A stretch of DNA of 64,000 nucleotides, taken from contig QZDS01000006.1 of the NCBI GenBank assembly GCA_009917455.1, positions 124,001 through 188,000 on the forward strand, in the 5' to 3' direction. How positions within the stretch are numbered: position 1 is the stretch's first letter; each line of letters opens with the position of its first letter. This DNA is from a bacterium 1xD8-48 (lineage in GTDB: Bacteria > Bacillota > Clostridia > Lachnospirales > Lachnospiraceae). Shown piece by piece: positions 1 to 8,938 of the stretch. Under the pieces are notes generated by a model. The model searched no databases. It worked only from the letters and a program-made list of their open reading frames with translations, and was not told the DNA's origin. Position numbers and translations under genes: made by a program.

Positions 1-1445
1 TCAAGATAAAATCGGCGTACCGTGCGAGGTTCCAGCAGGGGAAATTCATGGGGACATATGCACCCTATGGGTATATCAAAGACCCCGCCGACCACAACCA
101 TCTGCTGATTGATGATAAGGTGGCGCACGTTGTAAGGGAGATATTTGACCTTGCATTGGCGGGAAACGGACTTGGAAAAATCCGTAAGCACCTTAATAAA
201 CAGCACATCCTACGCCCTGCCGCTTATGCGGCGGAGCAGGGGGCGGCAGGCTATGAGCGATACTTTGAGGATAACGAGGAAAACCGCTATATCTGGAGCG
301 AGAACAGTGTGAGGGGCATTTTAAGAAGCCCTATCTATGCGGGGAACCTTGCAGGCTACAAGCGGATTGCCGCCAATATGAAAAGCAAGAAAAGACCCTC
401 TAAGCTGCCCGAAGAATGGGAAGTGATACCCGACACCCATGAGGGCATAGTTACACAAGAAGAATTTGATACTGTCCAACAGCTTATGACGAGCCGCAGG
501 CGGGAAAAAAATAAGGGCGGTTTTGAGAATATTTTTTCAGGCGTTATCAAGTGTGCGGACTGCGGCTATGCTTTGCGGGCGATGAGCGCAAACAGGAGGA
601 AACGCCCCGACATTATCGACTGCGTACAATACACCTGTAATAATTATGGCAGGTACGGCAACGTCATGTGTACTGCACACGCCATTGAAGCGAGGGACTT
701 ATTCAACGCCGTGCTTGCCGACATCAACCGTTTTGCGGATATGGCGGTGAATGATGAGCGGGCGGTAAGGGCGATTGAGAAGCGGCTCACGGAAACAGAC
801 CAGAGCAAGGCAAAGGCAATGGAGAAAGAACAAAAGAAGCTGAACAAACGCCTTGCGGAGCTTGACAGGCTATTTTCTTCTCTTTACGAGGATAAGGTCA
901 TGGAGCGTATCACCGAGCGGAATTTTGAGATGATGTCGGGGAAATACCAGAAAGAACAGCTTGAGATTGAATCAAGGCTGAAAGAGGTAACAGAAACGCT
1001 TAACGAAAGCTACGAAAAATCACAGGGAATCCGTGACTTCCTCTCCCTTATCCGTAACTATCAAGGCATTAAGGAACTGGACGCAACCATCATAAACGCT
1101 TTGATAGACAAGATACTTGTTTCCGAGCGTGAGAAGCTTGCAGACGGAACAGTGAAACAGGAAATCAAGATTTACTATAAATTCATCGGCTTTGTCGGTG
1201 AATTACATATCACACCCACAAAGCGGTGGACAGCGTTGCCCGCTAAATGCTGTACAGTGTGCGGCGTTGAATACGTCCCTGGCTCTGGCATATCAAAGTA
1301 TTGTCCCGTTTGCGCCAAGAAGATGCAGAGGGAGAAGTCAAACGAGAGCAAACGCAGGAGCAGGGAGCAGAAACGGATGGCATGTATTGAACTGTCCGCA
1401 AAAAATGACCGACTGATTTGGAGCAGCGCGCCGGGAGGATTGTAA
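1..1445 (+). CDS. Large serine recombinase, 5' end outside window
   Basis: Site-specific recombinase of the large serine (TnpX/Tn5397-like) class that would integrate or excise a mobile element. The frame is open to the left edge, so the catalytic resolvase domain lies upstream; the first visible residues (KIKSAYRARFQQGKFMGTYA) match the end of that domain, followed by the Recombinase domain with its PYGY motif, a zinc ribbon (CADCGY near 180, later Cys further on), a coiled coil (about 250-340) and a C-terminal second Cys pair set (CCTVCG...CPVCA). The last dozen residues and the stop are read from helicase-derived sequence, because the helicase frame begins inside the same bases near 1412. 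This suggests the recombinase gene ends at the right end of its own element, which is inserted in the helicase gene. Function is confident; the exact native C-terminus is not. Confidence 0.88.
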   Translation, partial: KIKSAYRARFQQGKFMGTYAPYGYIKDPADHNHLLIDDKVAHVVREIFDLALAGNGLGKIRKHLNKQHILRPAAYAAEQGAAGYERYFEDNEENRYIWSENSVRGILRSPIYAGNLAGYKRIAANMKSKKRPSKLPEEWEVIPDTHEGIVTQEEFDTVQQLMTSRRREKNKGGFENIFSGVIKCADCGYALRAMSANRRKRPDIIDCVQYTCNNYGRYGNVMCTAHAIEARDLFNAVLADINRFADMAVNDERAVRAIEKRLTETDQSKAKAMEKEQKKLNKRLAELDRLFSSLYEDKVMERITERNFEMMSGKYQKEQLEIESRLKEVTETLNESYEKSQGIRDFLSLIRNYQGIKELDATIINALIDKILVSEREKLADGTVKQEIKIYYKFIGFVGELHITPTKRWTALPAKCCTVCGVEYVPGSGISKYCPVCAKKMQREKSNESKRRSREQKRMACIELSAKNDRLIWSSAPGGL

Positions 1446-2419
1446 GGCGCGGCAATGAGAATAAAAGGGTAAGGATTTTCCGGTATGTCACAAAAGGCAC
1501 CTTTGATGCCTACACCTGGGGGCTGGTGGAGTCAAAGCAGAAATTCATCGGGCAGATCATGACCTCCAAAAGCCCGGCCCGCTCCATTGAGGATGTGGAT
1601 GCCACGGCCCTGTCCTATGCGGAGGTAAAGATGTTAGCCACGGGCGATACCAGAATCAAAGAAAAAATGGATTTGGATATACAGGTGACGAAGCTGAAAA
1701 TGCTGAAATCAAACCACCAGGCACAGCAGTACGAGATGCAGGATAAAGTGCGGGGATATTACCCCAATAAGATAAAAGAAACCCAGCTTTACATCGACTG
1801 CCTGAATGCCGACCTGCCGATACTGGAGGCGCATCTGGCGAAAGAAGATGCTTTTTCCATGACTGTTATGGGGACGGCATACACGGAGCGCAAGGAGGCG
1901 GGCAAGGCAATCGTGGCGGCCTGCCGCCTGATGGATGACCCAGGCAAGGAGATTGAACTTGGGGAATACCGTGGATTTCCCATGAAACTGTGCTTTGACG
2001 GCGCGAAATTCAAAGTGACCATGAAGCAGCACCTGACCCATACGGCGGAACTTTCCGATGATGTGGTGGGGAACATTACCCGTATCAACAATGCGCTGGA
2101 AAAAATTCCTCAGAGCCTGGAGCGCCACAAAGAGAATATGGCGCGCCTGCACAAAGAACTGGAAAGCGCGAAAGAGGAAGCGGAGAGGCCCTTTGCACAG
2201 GAGGCGGAACTTCTGGAAAAATCCGCGCGTCTGGCAGAACTTAACACGGTGCTTGACAATGAGGAAAAAGGGCACGGCGGAGAACCGGAACGGGAGACGG
2301 AGGAAGATATAGGACGGGGGAGCGAGAAAACCTCTATCCTGAAAACTTTAAAAGAATATGAGCGGCCTGCGCCGGTTTCATCTGGGACGGAGCGCGGGCA
2401 GGAAAGGGAGGCGATCTGA
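1412..2419 (+). pseudogene. C-terminal remnant of element SNF2/DEAD-type helicase
   Basis: The frame opens with DLEQRAGRIVRRGNEN, which is helicase motif VI, followed by the RYVTKGTFDAY and QIMTSKSPARS blocks typical of the very large helicase/methylase proteins of clostridial conjugative elements. Only about 335 residues remain out of a protein that usually exceeds 2000; the Walker A and B parts are absent. The rest is a long charged helical tail. The gene is cut by the recombinase-bearing element on its left, so it is probably non-functional unless the missing 5' part lies beyond that element, outside the window. The stop overlaps the MobC start by one base (TGATG), showing the original operon order helicase-mobC-primase-relaxase. 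Confidence 0.75.
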
Positions 2420-2757
2420 TGCGGAAAGAGGAGGGGCGCACGATCGGGCTTTACTTTATGGTAAGCCCGGAGGAAATGGCCCTGATCGGGAAAAAGATGG
2501 AACAGGCAGGCACAAAGAACAAACGTGCCTACCTGCGGAAGATGGCGGTTGACGGTTATATCGTCAATCTGGATATGGGGAGCGTGAAGGAACTTACAAA
2601 ACTTCTGCGCTCCCTGGCGGCAAACACAAACCAGATTGCCCGCCGCTGTAACGAGACACGCAACCTTTACGCTGAGGATGTAGAGGACCTGCGGAAAGGT
2701 TATGCGGCGGCACAGGCGGGGCTTCTGGAATTGTTGCGGAAATTTGCAAGCCTGTAG
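2419..2757 (+). CDS. mobC: MobC-like relaxosome accessory protein
   Basis: Small 112-residue protein resembling bacterial mobilisation protein MobC (PF05713-type). The N-terminal part has a ribbon-helix-helix-like start (RTIGLYFMVSPEEMALI) and the C-terminal half has the family block SLAANTNQIARRCNETRN. Proteins of this family help the relaxase bind and open oriT DNA. It overlaps the helicase remnant stop by one base and is followed after about 60 bases by the primase-like gene, with the relaxase after that, which is the usual mobilisation order. Assignment rests on motif reading and context. Confidence 0.82.
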   Translation: MRKEEGRTIGLYFMVSPEEMALIGKKMEQAGTKNKRAYLRKMAVDGYIVNLDMGSVKELTKLLRSLAANTNQIARRCNETRNLYAEDVEDLRKGYAAAQAGLLELLRKFASL

Positions 2758-2819
2758 GGACATACGGGCGCAGGGTTTAACTTCTCTGCGCCCATTTTTT
2801 ATTTGGAGGTGATAGGGAT

Positions 2820-3797
2820 ATGCCGGGAGTGACAAAAGAACAGATTGCACGGGCGAAGGAATGGGATTTACTGTCTTATTTACATGCTTTTGAGCCGCAG
2901 GAATTACGAAAATGCGGCGGAAGGGAATACCGGACTGTGACCCATGACAGCCTGAAAATCTCCAACGGCAAATGGAACTGGCACAGCCGGGGGATCGGCG
3001 GCAGGACGGCGTTAGATTATCTGATTAAGGTGCGCGGCATGGATTTTGTTTCAGCGGTGGAGACGCTCTGCGGGGAACGGGGCGCGGCTGTCTGGACATC
3101 CGCTGAGGCTCCATGCAGGGAGAAACCCGGAAAGCCGTTTACACTGCCGCAGGAAAACCGGTGCGGGACGGCGGCGGTGTCCTATCTGCTGGGCAGGGGA
3201 ATTGATGCGGAAGTGGTCAGCCAGTGCATCAGGGAAGGGATTCTGTATGAGTCCCGCAGCTATCATAACTGTGTCTTTGTAGGAAAAGACAGTGAGGGGA
3301 AAGCACGTTATGCCTGCCTGCGCGGGATATACGGCAATTTTAAAAATGATGTGGACGGGAGCGATAAGCGTTACAGTTTTTCGCTGCCCTCTGCGGATAA
3401 AGACAGCCCGTATGTTGCCGTGACGGAAAGCCCCATTGACGCGCTTTCCGTAGCGTCCTTACTTAAAATGCAGGGGGAGGACTGGACGAAGAACCATTAC
3501 CTTTCCCTGGGCGGCACGGCTCCCCGTGCGCTGCTCCGGTTCCTGCATGACCATCCGGCTGTCAACTGCATCAGTCTATGCCTGGATAATGACAGGGCAG
3601 GGCTTTCCGGTATGGAGAAAATCAGGGAGGCGCTAAAAGAAGATGCAGAACTTTCCCGGCGCGTCAGGGTGGTTGTGGATAACCCGCCGCCCGATTTTGG
3701 TGGGAAAGACTATAATGAGCTGCTGCAGAAAGCAGCCGCCAGGTATGCGGCAGCAAAAAGGGAAAAGACAAGACAGGATTGCGGCATGGAAAAATAA
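2820..3797 (+). CDS. DUF3991/TOPRIM primase-like protein
   Basis: A 325-residue protein with an N-terminal DUF3991 region (residues about 1-90, with the GKWNWHSRGIGG zinc-ribbon-like block) and a TOPRIM fold (about 190-290). The TOPRIM acidic residues are visible as VTESPIDALS (Glu) and CLDNDRAG (Asp-x-Asp). Such proteins are found in plasmid and conjugative-element transfer regions and are thought to act in primer synthesis or DNA processing after transfer. Start chosen at ATG 2820 with a GGAGG site a few bases upstream. It lies between mobC and the relaxase in one operon; the relaxase ATG is 16 bases after its stop. Confidence 0.85.
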   Translation: MPGVTKEQIARAKEWDLLSYLHAFEPQELRKCGGREYRTVTHDSLKISNGKWNWHSRGIGGRTALDYLIKVRGMDFVSAVETLCGERGAAVWTSAEAPCREKPGKPFTLPQENRCGTAAVSYLLGRGIDAEVVSQCIREGILYESRSYHNCVFVGKDSEGKARYACLRGIYGNFKNDVDGSDKRYSFSLPSADKDSPYVAVTESPIDALSVASLLKMQGEDWTKNHYLSLGGTAPRALLRFLHDHPAVNCISLCLDNDRAGLSGMEKIREALKEDAELSRRVRVVVDNPPPDFGGKDYNELLQKAAARYAAAKREKTRQDCGMEK

Positions 3798-3813
3798 AAA
3801 GGGGGATACGGAT

Positions 3814-5217
3814 ATGGCAATTTCTGACCTGCTCCCACGGAAGGCAATGGGGAGCAAAACGCGGGGGCAGACGCTCCATGACCGGCTGGATTATGACCAG
3901 AAAAAGGAAAAGACTAAGGACGGGGAACTGGTATCGTCCTATATGTGCTGCCCGGAAACCGCCGCTGAAGAATTTGAAATGAGCAAACTGATCTACGAAA
4001 CGTCCACCGGACGGAGCCAGCCGAAAGGCAGGGATATCATTGCCTACCGTATCATCCAGTCCTTCAAGCCGGGGGAGATCACACCAGAGGAAGCGAATAA
4101 GCTGGGGTATGAACTGGCGATGAAGTTCACAAAAGGGAAGCATCAGTTTATTGTCTCAACCCATGTGGATAAAGCCCACATCCATAACCATGTGGAGTTT
4201 AACAGTACCAATTTAGAGTGTGACGGCAAATTCAACAATTATAAAAATTCCTCCTTTGCCCTGCGCAGGCTCAATGACCAGATATGCAGGGAACACGGTT
4301 ATTCCGTGATTGAAAACCCGAAAGCGAAAGGGCAGCGGTATCAGGAAAAAGCGGCGGCAAAACGGGGGCGTAGCTTTAAGGAAAGACTGCGGCAGACGAT
4401 TGACGGGGCGCTTCCCGGATGTACGGATTTTGAAGAATTTTTATCCCGTATGCGGGCAGAGGGATATGAGATTAAACGTCGGGGAAAGTCTTTGGAGTTC
4501 CGTGCGCCGGAGCAGGAGAATTTCACCCGTTCTTTCCGTCTGGGGGATGACTATACGGAGGCCGCATTAAGGGAACGGATCGGCAGAGTCCGCACCGGGA
4601 CGGGAACAAAATCGAAACGTCCGGCAGCAGCAAAGAATGTCAACCTCCTTGTGGATATCCAGGCAAAAATGCAGGCAGGGAAAGGAAAAGGCTATGAACG
4701 GTGGGCGAAAGTTTTCAACCTGAAAGAAGCGGCAAAGACTTTAAATTTTCTTGTGGAGAACGGCGTGGCCGATTATGGGGAACTGGCGGCGCGGGCTGAT
4801 GCCGCCGGGGAAAAATTTGATGCGCTTTCCGTCCGCATCAGGCAGCTTGAGGGGCGCATGGCTGAGATCGCACAGTTAAAAACGCACATCATCAATTATT
4901 CCAAAACGCGGGAAGTTTATAAGGAATATAGGAAGTCGCGCCACAAAAAAGAATACCTTGCCGGACACGCTGAAGAAATTAAAAAGCATGAGGCGGCAAA
5001 GGCTGCCTTTGATGCGCTGAATGGAAAGCCGATACCAAAAGTGGCACAGCTTTCTGGAGAGTATGCCGCGCTCCTGGCAGAGAAAAAAGAGTGCTATGAG
5101 GAATATAAGGCGGCGCGGAAAGAGATGATTGACTACCAGACGGCGAAGCATAATGTTGATATTATTTTAGGTCTGGAGCCGCAGGAAGTGGAGAAGAAAA
5201 AAGAAACGGAACGCTGA
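3814..5217 (+). CDS. MOB relaxase (relaxase/mobilisation nuclease)
   Basis: A 467-residue DNA-nicking relaxase that would cleave oriT and pilot the transferred strand. The N-terminal relaxase domain (about 1-200) has the metal-binding histidine motif HVDKAHIHNHVEFNS near residue 115-130, and a candidate nucleophile Tyr lies in the SSYMCCPETA block. The C-terminal half is charged and helical, as usual for Relaxase PF03432-type proteins. An in-frame ATG 171 bases upstream lies inside the primase gene; I prefer 3814, which gives a start MAISDLLPRKAM and has purine-rich sequence just upstream. The gene is followed by a strong intrinsic terminator. Confidence 0.88.
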   Translation: MAISDLLPRKAMGSKTRGQTLHDRLDYDQKKEKTKDGELVSSYMCCPETAAEEFEMSKLIYETSTGRSQPKGRDIIAYRIIQSFKPGEITPEEANKLGYELAMKFTKGKHQFIVSTHVDKAHIHNHVEFNSTNLECDGKFNNYKNSSFALRRLNDQICREHGYSVIENPKAKGQRYQEKAAAKRGRSFKERLRQTIDGALPGCTDFEEFLSRMRAEGYEIKRRGKSLEFRAPEQENFTRSFRLGDDYTEAALRERIGRVRTGTGTKSKRPAAAKNVNLLVDIQAKMQAGKGKGYERWAKVFNLKEAAKTLNFLVENGVADYGELAARADAAGEKFDALSVRIRQLEGRMAEIAQLKTHIINYSKTREVYKEYRKSRHKKEYLAGHAEEIKKHEAAKAAFDALNGKPIPKVAQLSGEYAALLAEKKECYEEYKAARKEMIDYQTAKHNVDIILGLEPQEVEKKKETER

Positions 5218-5221
5218 CAGT

Positions 5222-5271
5222 AAAAAAGAGGAAAACCGGAGGGGATTGCCCTTTCTGTTTCCTCTTTTTTT
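5222..5271 (+). terminator. Intrinsic terminator after relaxase operon
   Basis: A 13-bp stem (AAAAAAGAGGAAA paired with TTTCCTCTTTTTT) with a 23-nt loop and a T run, four bases after the relaxase stop. It also has an A run on the other side, so it may act for the leftward small gene at 5312-5536 too. Confidence 0.8.
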
Positions 5272-5311
5272 ATTGCTCTTTTTCAGAAAATGGCAGTTAC
5301 GGGGAATAGTA

Positions 5312-5536
5312 TCATTTTTCGGAAGGCTGGGAATTTAGCATTGCCTCCGCTTTATTTGCGCGTTCATGCTCCTGTTTCCACAATTCATCATTTATCTCTA
5401 TGCTTTTGCCCCAGGAAAGGAGCGTTATAAAGAGGGCAGTCCGTAAATCTTCTTCGGGAACCTGTGCGACTGCGGACATAAGTTCATCACGGTCGGTTAT
5501 TTCGGATAACGATTTGAAATCTTCATAAGTGAACAT
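5312..5536 (-). CDS. Small acidic hypothetical protein
   Basis: A 74-residue acidic protein (MFTYEDFKSLSEITD...) of unknown function. An upstream in-frame ATG exists, but GGGAGG lies exactly seven bases before the second ATG, so the shorter start is preferred. It is encoded opposite to the mobilisation operon and ends against that operon's terminator. No domain was recognised; similar short acidic proteins often accompany mobilisation regions, but that is only an impression. Confidence 0.6.
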   Translation of the reverse strand: MFTYEDFKSLSEITDRDELMSAVAQVPEEDLRTALFITLLSWGKSIEINDELWKQEHERANKAEAMLNSQPSEK

Positions 5537-5713
5537 GTTTTTTCCTCCCATGTATGATAGGTTTTATTATAATGGCGGATTGGGAAAAAAGCAAGAAACC
5601 GCAGACATGGTCGGCCTGTGCCATAAAAGGAAACACAAGTTTTTCATTCCTGCGCGGAGGTGCGGGATAAGTGGCTGCAAGAGGCGGACACAAGGCCGCG
5701 CCCACACGGAAAG

Positions 5714-5848
5714 CCACACCGCAAGGTGTGGTCGCAAAATAAGCGACAACGCATTTTGCCGGGGATTGGGGTGTCCCCAACAAGCACAGCGGGGCACCGT
5801 AAGGTGCCGGAGCGGGGATAGCGATATTCGTAAAGAATATCGTTATCC
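5714..5848. other. Five-hairpin cluster, candidate oriT
   Basis: Five inverted repeats are packed into 135 bases: CCACACC-4-GGTGTGG (5714-5731), GTCGC-7-GCGAC (5731-5747), TTGGGG-3-CCCCAA (5766-5780), GGCACC-4-GGTGCC (5793-5808), and a 14-bp stem GGATAGCGATATTC/GAATATCGTTATCC (5816-5848). The rest of 5552-5894 has no gene I can support; reading frames through it are not protein-like. Placement beside a relaxase operon and the hairpin density fit an origin of transfer with nearby termination structures. No nic site was identified, so this is inference. Confidence 0.4.
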
Positions 5849-5894
5849 ATTGCTTGCCACTGCAATTTAACAGGGGATTACAAAAGTAGCAAGA

Positions 5895-6344
5895 TTATAC
5901 CATGTTATAGAATTTTACAAAAAAATTCAGCGCATCACTTATATCTTTATCATCCGGATGCCCTTTTGCGATACCGCCGACTAATTTGAACGGGCCAAAG
6001 GTATCAAAACCCAGGCAACCATAGCTTCCTACGATCTGCGCTTTTTTCGCCTCCGCGATCTGCCTGATGGCATCCGTGTATGAATTCCGTTTCATACCGC
6101 AGGTATAAAGAAAAAATACCTTTTTGCCCAAAGGCAGATTTTTTCCTGCGCTGTCTAAAATGTCTTTGTGGAATTTCTGGTAATAGATGCCGGAAGCAAA
6201 TCCGATAAGGTCATAATCCGACCAGTTCAAATTGGAGTTTTCAGATGCATTCAGCAGAGTGACATCCCCCTGTCCGGCAATCGCTTCTACCAGTTTTTTT
6301 GTATTGTCATGGTGTTCTGAATGGTAAACAATCAATACTTTCAT
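5895..6344 (-). CDS. Flavodoxin-domain protein
   Basis: A 149-residue FMN-binding flavodoxin-like protein. It starts with MKVLIVYHSEHHDNTKKL, which contains the phosphate-binding loop of flavodoxins; residues about 45-60 (YDLIGFASGIYYQKF) and 90-100 (FFLYTCG) form the other flavin loops. A second ATG nine bases upstream (6353) is also possible: AAGGAG lies 3 bases before the first ATG and 12 bases before the second, so the spacing does not settle it; I chose the start matching the family. Last gene of the leftward operon, 25 bases after the nitroreductase stop, so an electron-transfer role with that enzyme is plausible. Confidence 0.85.
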   Translation of the reverse strand: MKVLIVYHSEHHDNTKKLVEAIAGQGDVTLLNASENSNLNWSDYDLIGFASGIYYQKFHKDILDSAGKNLPLGKKVFFLYTCGMKRNSYTDAIRQIAEAKKAQIVGSYGCLGFDTFGPFKLVGGIAKGHPDDKDISDALNFFVKFYNMV

Positions 6345-6369
6345 TATATGCATACGCTCCTTTTTTCTT

Positions 6370-7065
6370 TTATGAGTAGGAAATTTCAATAGAAAGCTCT
6401 TTTCCATCTGTTATAGGTGTGGCAGATAATACTTTGTTGCCTTCATTTTCCAAAGCAAGCACGGCATGTCGGGCAGCAATGCCCACATCAATTTTATTCA
6501 GCTTGTTTTTCAGAATAATACGTTTCATGCCATGTCCGGCATCATGGATGATTATTTTCCCATTCTGGAAATCCAGTTTCCACGGCTGTGAGTTCAGAGA
6601 GGACGGAGCCAGACGGACAGCCTGAGTAATGGGATTATCATGCCTGCTGATCTCACTGGCTGCGATCCGCTTAAATTCATCAGGACTTTTTCGCATGGGA
6701 ACATCTGTATTGCCAATGGCAAGGGCAATACAGAAACGCTCTGATTCCTTTTTGGGTTTTATGTTCATAAACCAGCCGCAGCCGAAACCTATGCTCTGGA
6801 CATACAGGTCAACCTTTTGCAGCACAAAACCAACATTGGCATAAGCGGATGGAGAACTGTCGCAAAAGGCAAGTAAATAATGGGATGCGCCCTGATTGGC
6901 GGAAACCTCTGGAGCCGGGAGAAGTTTAAAATCAGCGTGCTGCCCGGTAAGCTGTTCCGCTTCGGAGGCACAGGCAAGGATATGGTCTAAATGGTCTTTT
7001 GGAACAGGTGAGTTCAGATAATTTCGTACCTGTCTGCGAGTGAAGATTGTTTCGTAGAGTGTCAT
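6370..7065 (-). CDS. Nitroreductase-family protein
   Basis: A 231-residue protein of the FMN-dependent nitroreductase superfamily, of the TM1586-like subgroup made of two half-domains. The N-terminus shows TIFTRRQVRNYLNSPVP, the FMN phosphate-binding Arg region, and the second half has LAPSSLNSQPWKL, the typical nitroreductase SxxNxQPW block. Start at 7065 is fixed by AGGAGG eight bases upstream; an in-frame extension to 7182 would read back into the upstream gene. It sits between the DUF1624 membrane protein and the flavodoxin in the two-component operon, pointing to a redox or detoxification function. Substrate unknown. Confidence 0.85.
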   Translation of the reverse strand: MTLYETIFTRRQVRNYLNSPVPKDHLDHILACASEAEQLTGQHADFKLLPAPEVSANQGASHYLLAFCDSSPSAYANVGFVLQKVDLYVQSIGFGCGWFMNIKPKKESERFCIALAIGNTDVPMRKSPDEFKRIAASEISRHDNPITQAVRLAPSSLNSQPWKLDFQNGKIIIHDAGHGMKRIILKNKLNKIDVGIAARHAVLALENEGNKVLSATPITDGKELSIEISYS

Positions 7066-7097
7066 AGTGTTTTCCTCCTGAAAAGGTGTTTTTTGTT

Positions 7098-7838
7098 TCA
7101 CAGAGCGAATACCGCTGCGAACAGGAAATAAAGTAACGGTTGATGAATCATGTATAAACCGAGGGAATGCCGGCCAAACCATTCCAGTGTCTTTACCTTG
7201 CTGCTTTCTAAATGCGAGAGCAGGTTATAGTGTGCAAAAAACCGATGCGTAAAATATCCGGCAGTATATAGGAAAACCCACGGCAGAAGCGAAAAATAAT
7301 CTGTTGAATGAAAGCCAGGCATGGGAAATCCCAGGTAAGTGGATACAAAATTATGATACCAGTTATCCGGCAACGGCAACAGATTCCAGTTGGCGAAACC
7401 GAGATAACCCTGATTGACATTCTTCGTGAGAAGAAATAGGGTAATGCTGAAAATCAATCCATGTAGCGGTTTGCATTTTTGTAAAACCTTTTCTGCCGGA
7501 ATCATCAGAAGCATACAGGAACCAATCAGGGTAAGGACACCGAAACGAACCCTGTTTTGCGGCAATGCAATCAGCGTAGTTACCACAATCAAAAATCCCA
7601 AACTAAAGATAATAATGCCTCTTTTCAGTTTTTTCTTTCCCAATGGTTCGCAGAAACCGGAAAGGAAAATAAAAGTCCAACAGATACATTGCTGCCAGAT
7701 ATAAGCGCCTTCTGATTGATACCATTGCAGATTGATATCGAAAAGGTAAACCAAATCCCATACCGCATGGTATGTTATCATGTTCAGGAGTGCCAATCCC
7801 CGTATTCCGTCTAAGGCATAATATCTTGTGGCTGTCAT
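7098..7838 (-). CDS. DUF1624-type membrane acyltransferase-like protein
   Basis: A 246-residue integral membrane protein with about seven hydrophobic segments. The N-terminus (RYYALDGIRGLALLNMITYH) is characteristic of the heparan-alpha-glucosaminide N-acetyltransferase catalytic-like family (DUF1624, PF07786), and the C-terminus has the GRHSLGLYMIHQPLLY block. Family members resemble acyltransferases that modify cell-surface sugars; the substrate here is unknown. ATGA overlap with the histidine kinase stop implies translational coupling, so a cell-envelope role linked to the sensor is reasonable. Confidence 0.8.
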   Translation of the reverse strand: MTATRYYALDGIRGLALLNMITYHAVWDLVYLFDINLQWYQSEGAYIWQQCICWTFIFLSGFCEPLGKKKLKRGIIIFSLGFLIVVTTLIALPQNRVRFGVLTLIGSCMLLMIPAEKVLQKCKPLHGLIFSITLFLLTKNVNQGYLGFANWNLLPLPDNWYHNFVSTYLGFPMPGFHSTDYFSLLPWVFLYTAGYFTHRFFAHYNLLSHLESSKVKTLEWFGRHSLGLYMIHQPLLYFLFAAVFAL

Positions 7839-8938
7839 ACGTCATATCCCTTCGTATTCAACGCCAGAGGAAGGGATACCGTAAATGTCGTGCCTTTCCC
7901 CTCTTTACTGGAAACAGAAATATCCCCACCATGCAGATTGACAATCCGCTTTGCAAGTGCCAGGCCCAGGCCGTTTCCCTGGGAGGAGCGCGAAAGGTCA
8001 CCCTGATAGAATTTTTCAAATACCCGCCGCATTATATCCTCGCTCATGCCGATTCCGTTATCTGTGATACTGGTTATCAATGAGCCGTTTTCCCTGCGGA
8101 GCAGGATGTGGATGATTCCATGCTCAGGGGAGAACTTAATGGCATTGCTCAAAATATTCTGCCACACATGGGCGAGCAGGTCTTTATTGCCATAGTAATC
8201 TACAGCGTCCAGATCAATTTCAAGTTCCAGCTTTTTCTCCGTCCAGCCGTCTTCCAGAAGGAGAAGGATTTCCCGGAGCTGTTCATCCAGACAAAAGGAT
8301 TCCTTTTTTATGCCGATTTCCTGATTATCCAGACGGGACAAAAGTAAGATATTGCTTGTCAGCGTGGAAAGGCGTCTGGTATTATACAGGATTTTTTTCG
8401 TGTAACCCTGGCGTTTTTCCTCGCTTAAATCTTTTTTCTGCAGCAGAGTGGCATAGCCTTCAATGGCGGACAGCGGTGTCTTGAATTCGTGGGAGACATT
8501 TTCCACAAAATCCGTGCGGAGGATTTCTGTCCCGGCCAGTTCCTTCGTCATCAGATTAAAATTGTGTGCCATATCCCGCAGCTCTTTGATTTTGATATTT
8601 TCATCCAGGGACACGTCGAAATTGCCCCTGGCCACTTCCTGGGCTGCATTGCTCATGGCAATAATCGCCGTGAGGGGATGCCTGCCGGCATAATTGGAGA
8701 TAATGGTGCCGACAAGAACGCTGACGAGGGCTATAACAAAAAATACAATTCCCCGGTTCTGCCTGACTAATATGCCGGTTCGGATCAGTAGCAAGGTAAG
8801 CAGGGCTGAAAAAATGATGGTAAGCGTCAACGTCAGGAAAGTTAAAAGGGAAAACATGACCGAGAGCCGTTTCGGACATTTCTTCCACTTTTTTGTCTGA
8901 CGGAGCTGTATTGGTTCAGAAGATTTTTGATTATCCAT
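7835..8938 (-). CDS. Sensor histidine kinase
   Basis: A 367-residue membrane kinase. Two transmembrane segments (about residues 30-80) flank only a short external loop, then a HAMP-like linker, the dimerisation/phosphoacceptor H box (FVENVSHEFKTPLSAIEGY), and the ATPase domain with N box (NILSNAIKFSPE), G1 (DNGIGM), F (FEKFYQG) and G2 (GNGLGLALA) motifs. The small external loop suggests sensing in or at the membrane. Start at 8938 overlaps the response regulator stop by eight bases, the usual coupled arrangement; longer in-frame starts lie inside the regulator gene. It should phosphorylate the adjacent regulator. Confidence 0.92.
   Translation of the reverse strand: MDNQKSSEPIQLRQTKKWKKCPKRLSVMFSLLTFLTLTLTIIFSALLTLLLIRTGILVRQNRGIVFFVIALVSVLVGTIISNYAGRHPLTAIIAMSNAAQEVARGNFDVSLDENIKIKELRDMAHNFNLMTKELAGTEILRTDFVENVSHEFKTPLSAIEGYATLLQKKDLSEEKRQGYTKKILYNTRRLSTLTSNILLLSRLDNQEIGIKKESFCLDEQLREILLLLEDGWTEKKLELEIDLDAVDYYGNKDLLAHVWQNILSNAIKFSPEHGIIHILLRRENGSLITSITDNGIGMSEDIMRRVFEKFYQGDLSRSSQGNGLGLALAKRIVNLHGGDISVSSKEGKGTTFTVSLPLALNTKGYDV

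Noticed and set aside
5529..5870. Plus-strand reading frame of 113 codons across the hairpin cluster
   Set aside because: It is antisense to the small gene at its start, contains all five inverted repeats and has no protein-like pattern; it is read as non-coding.
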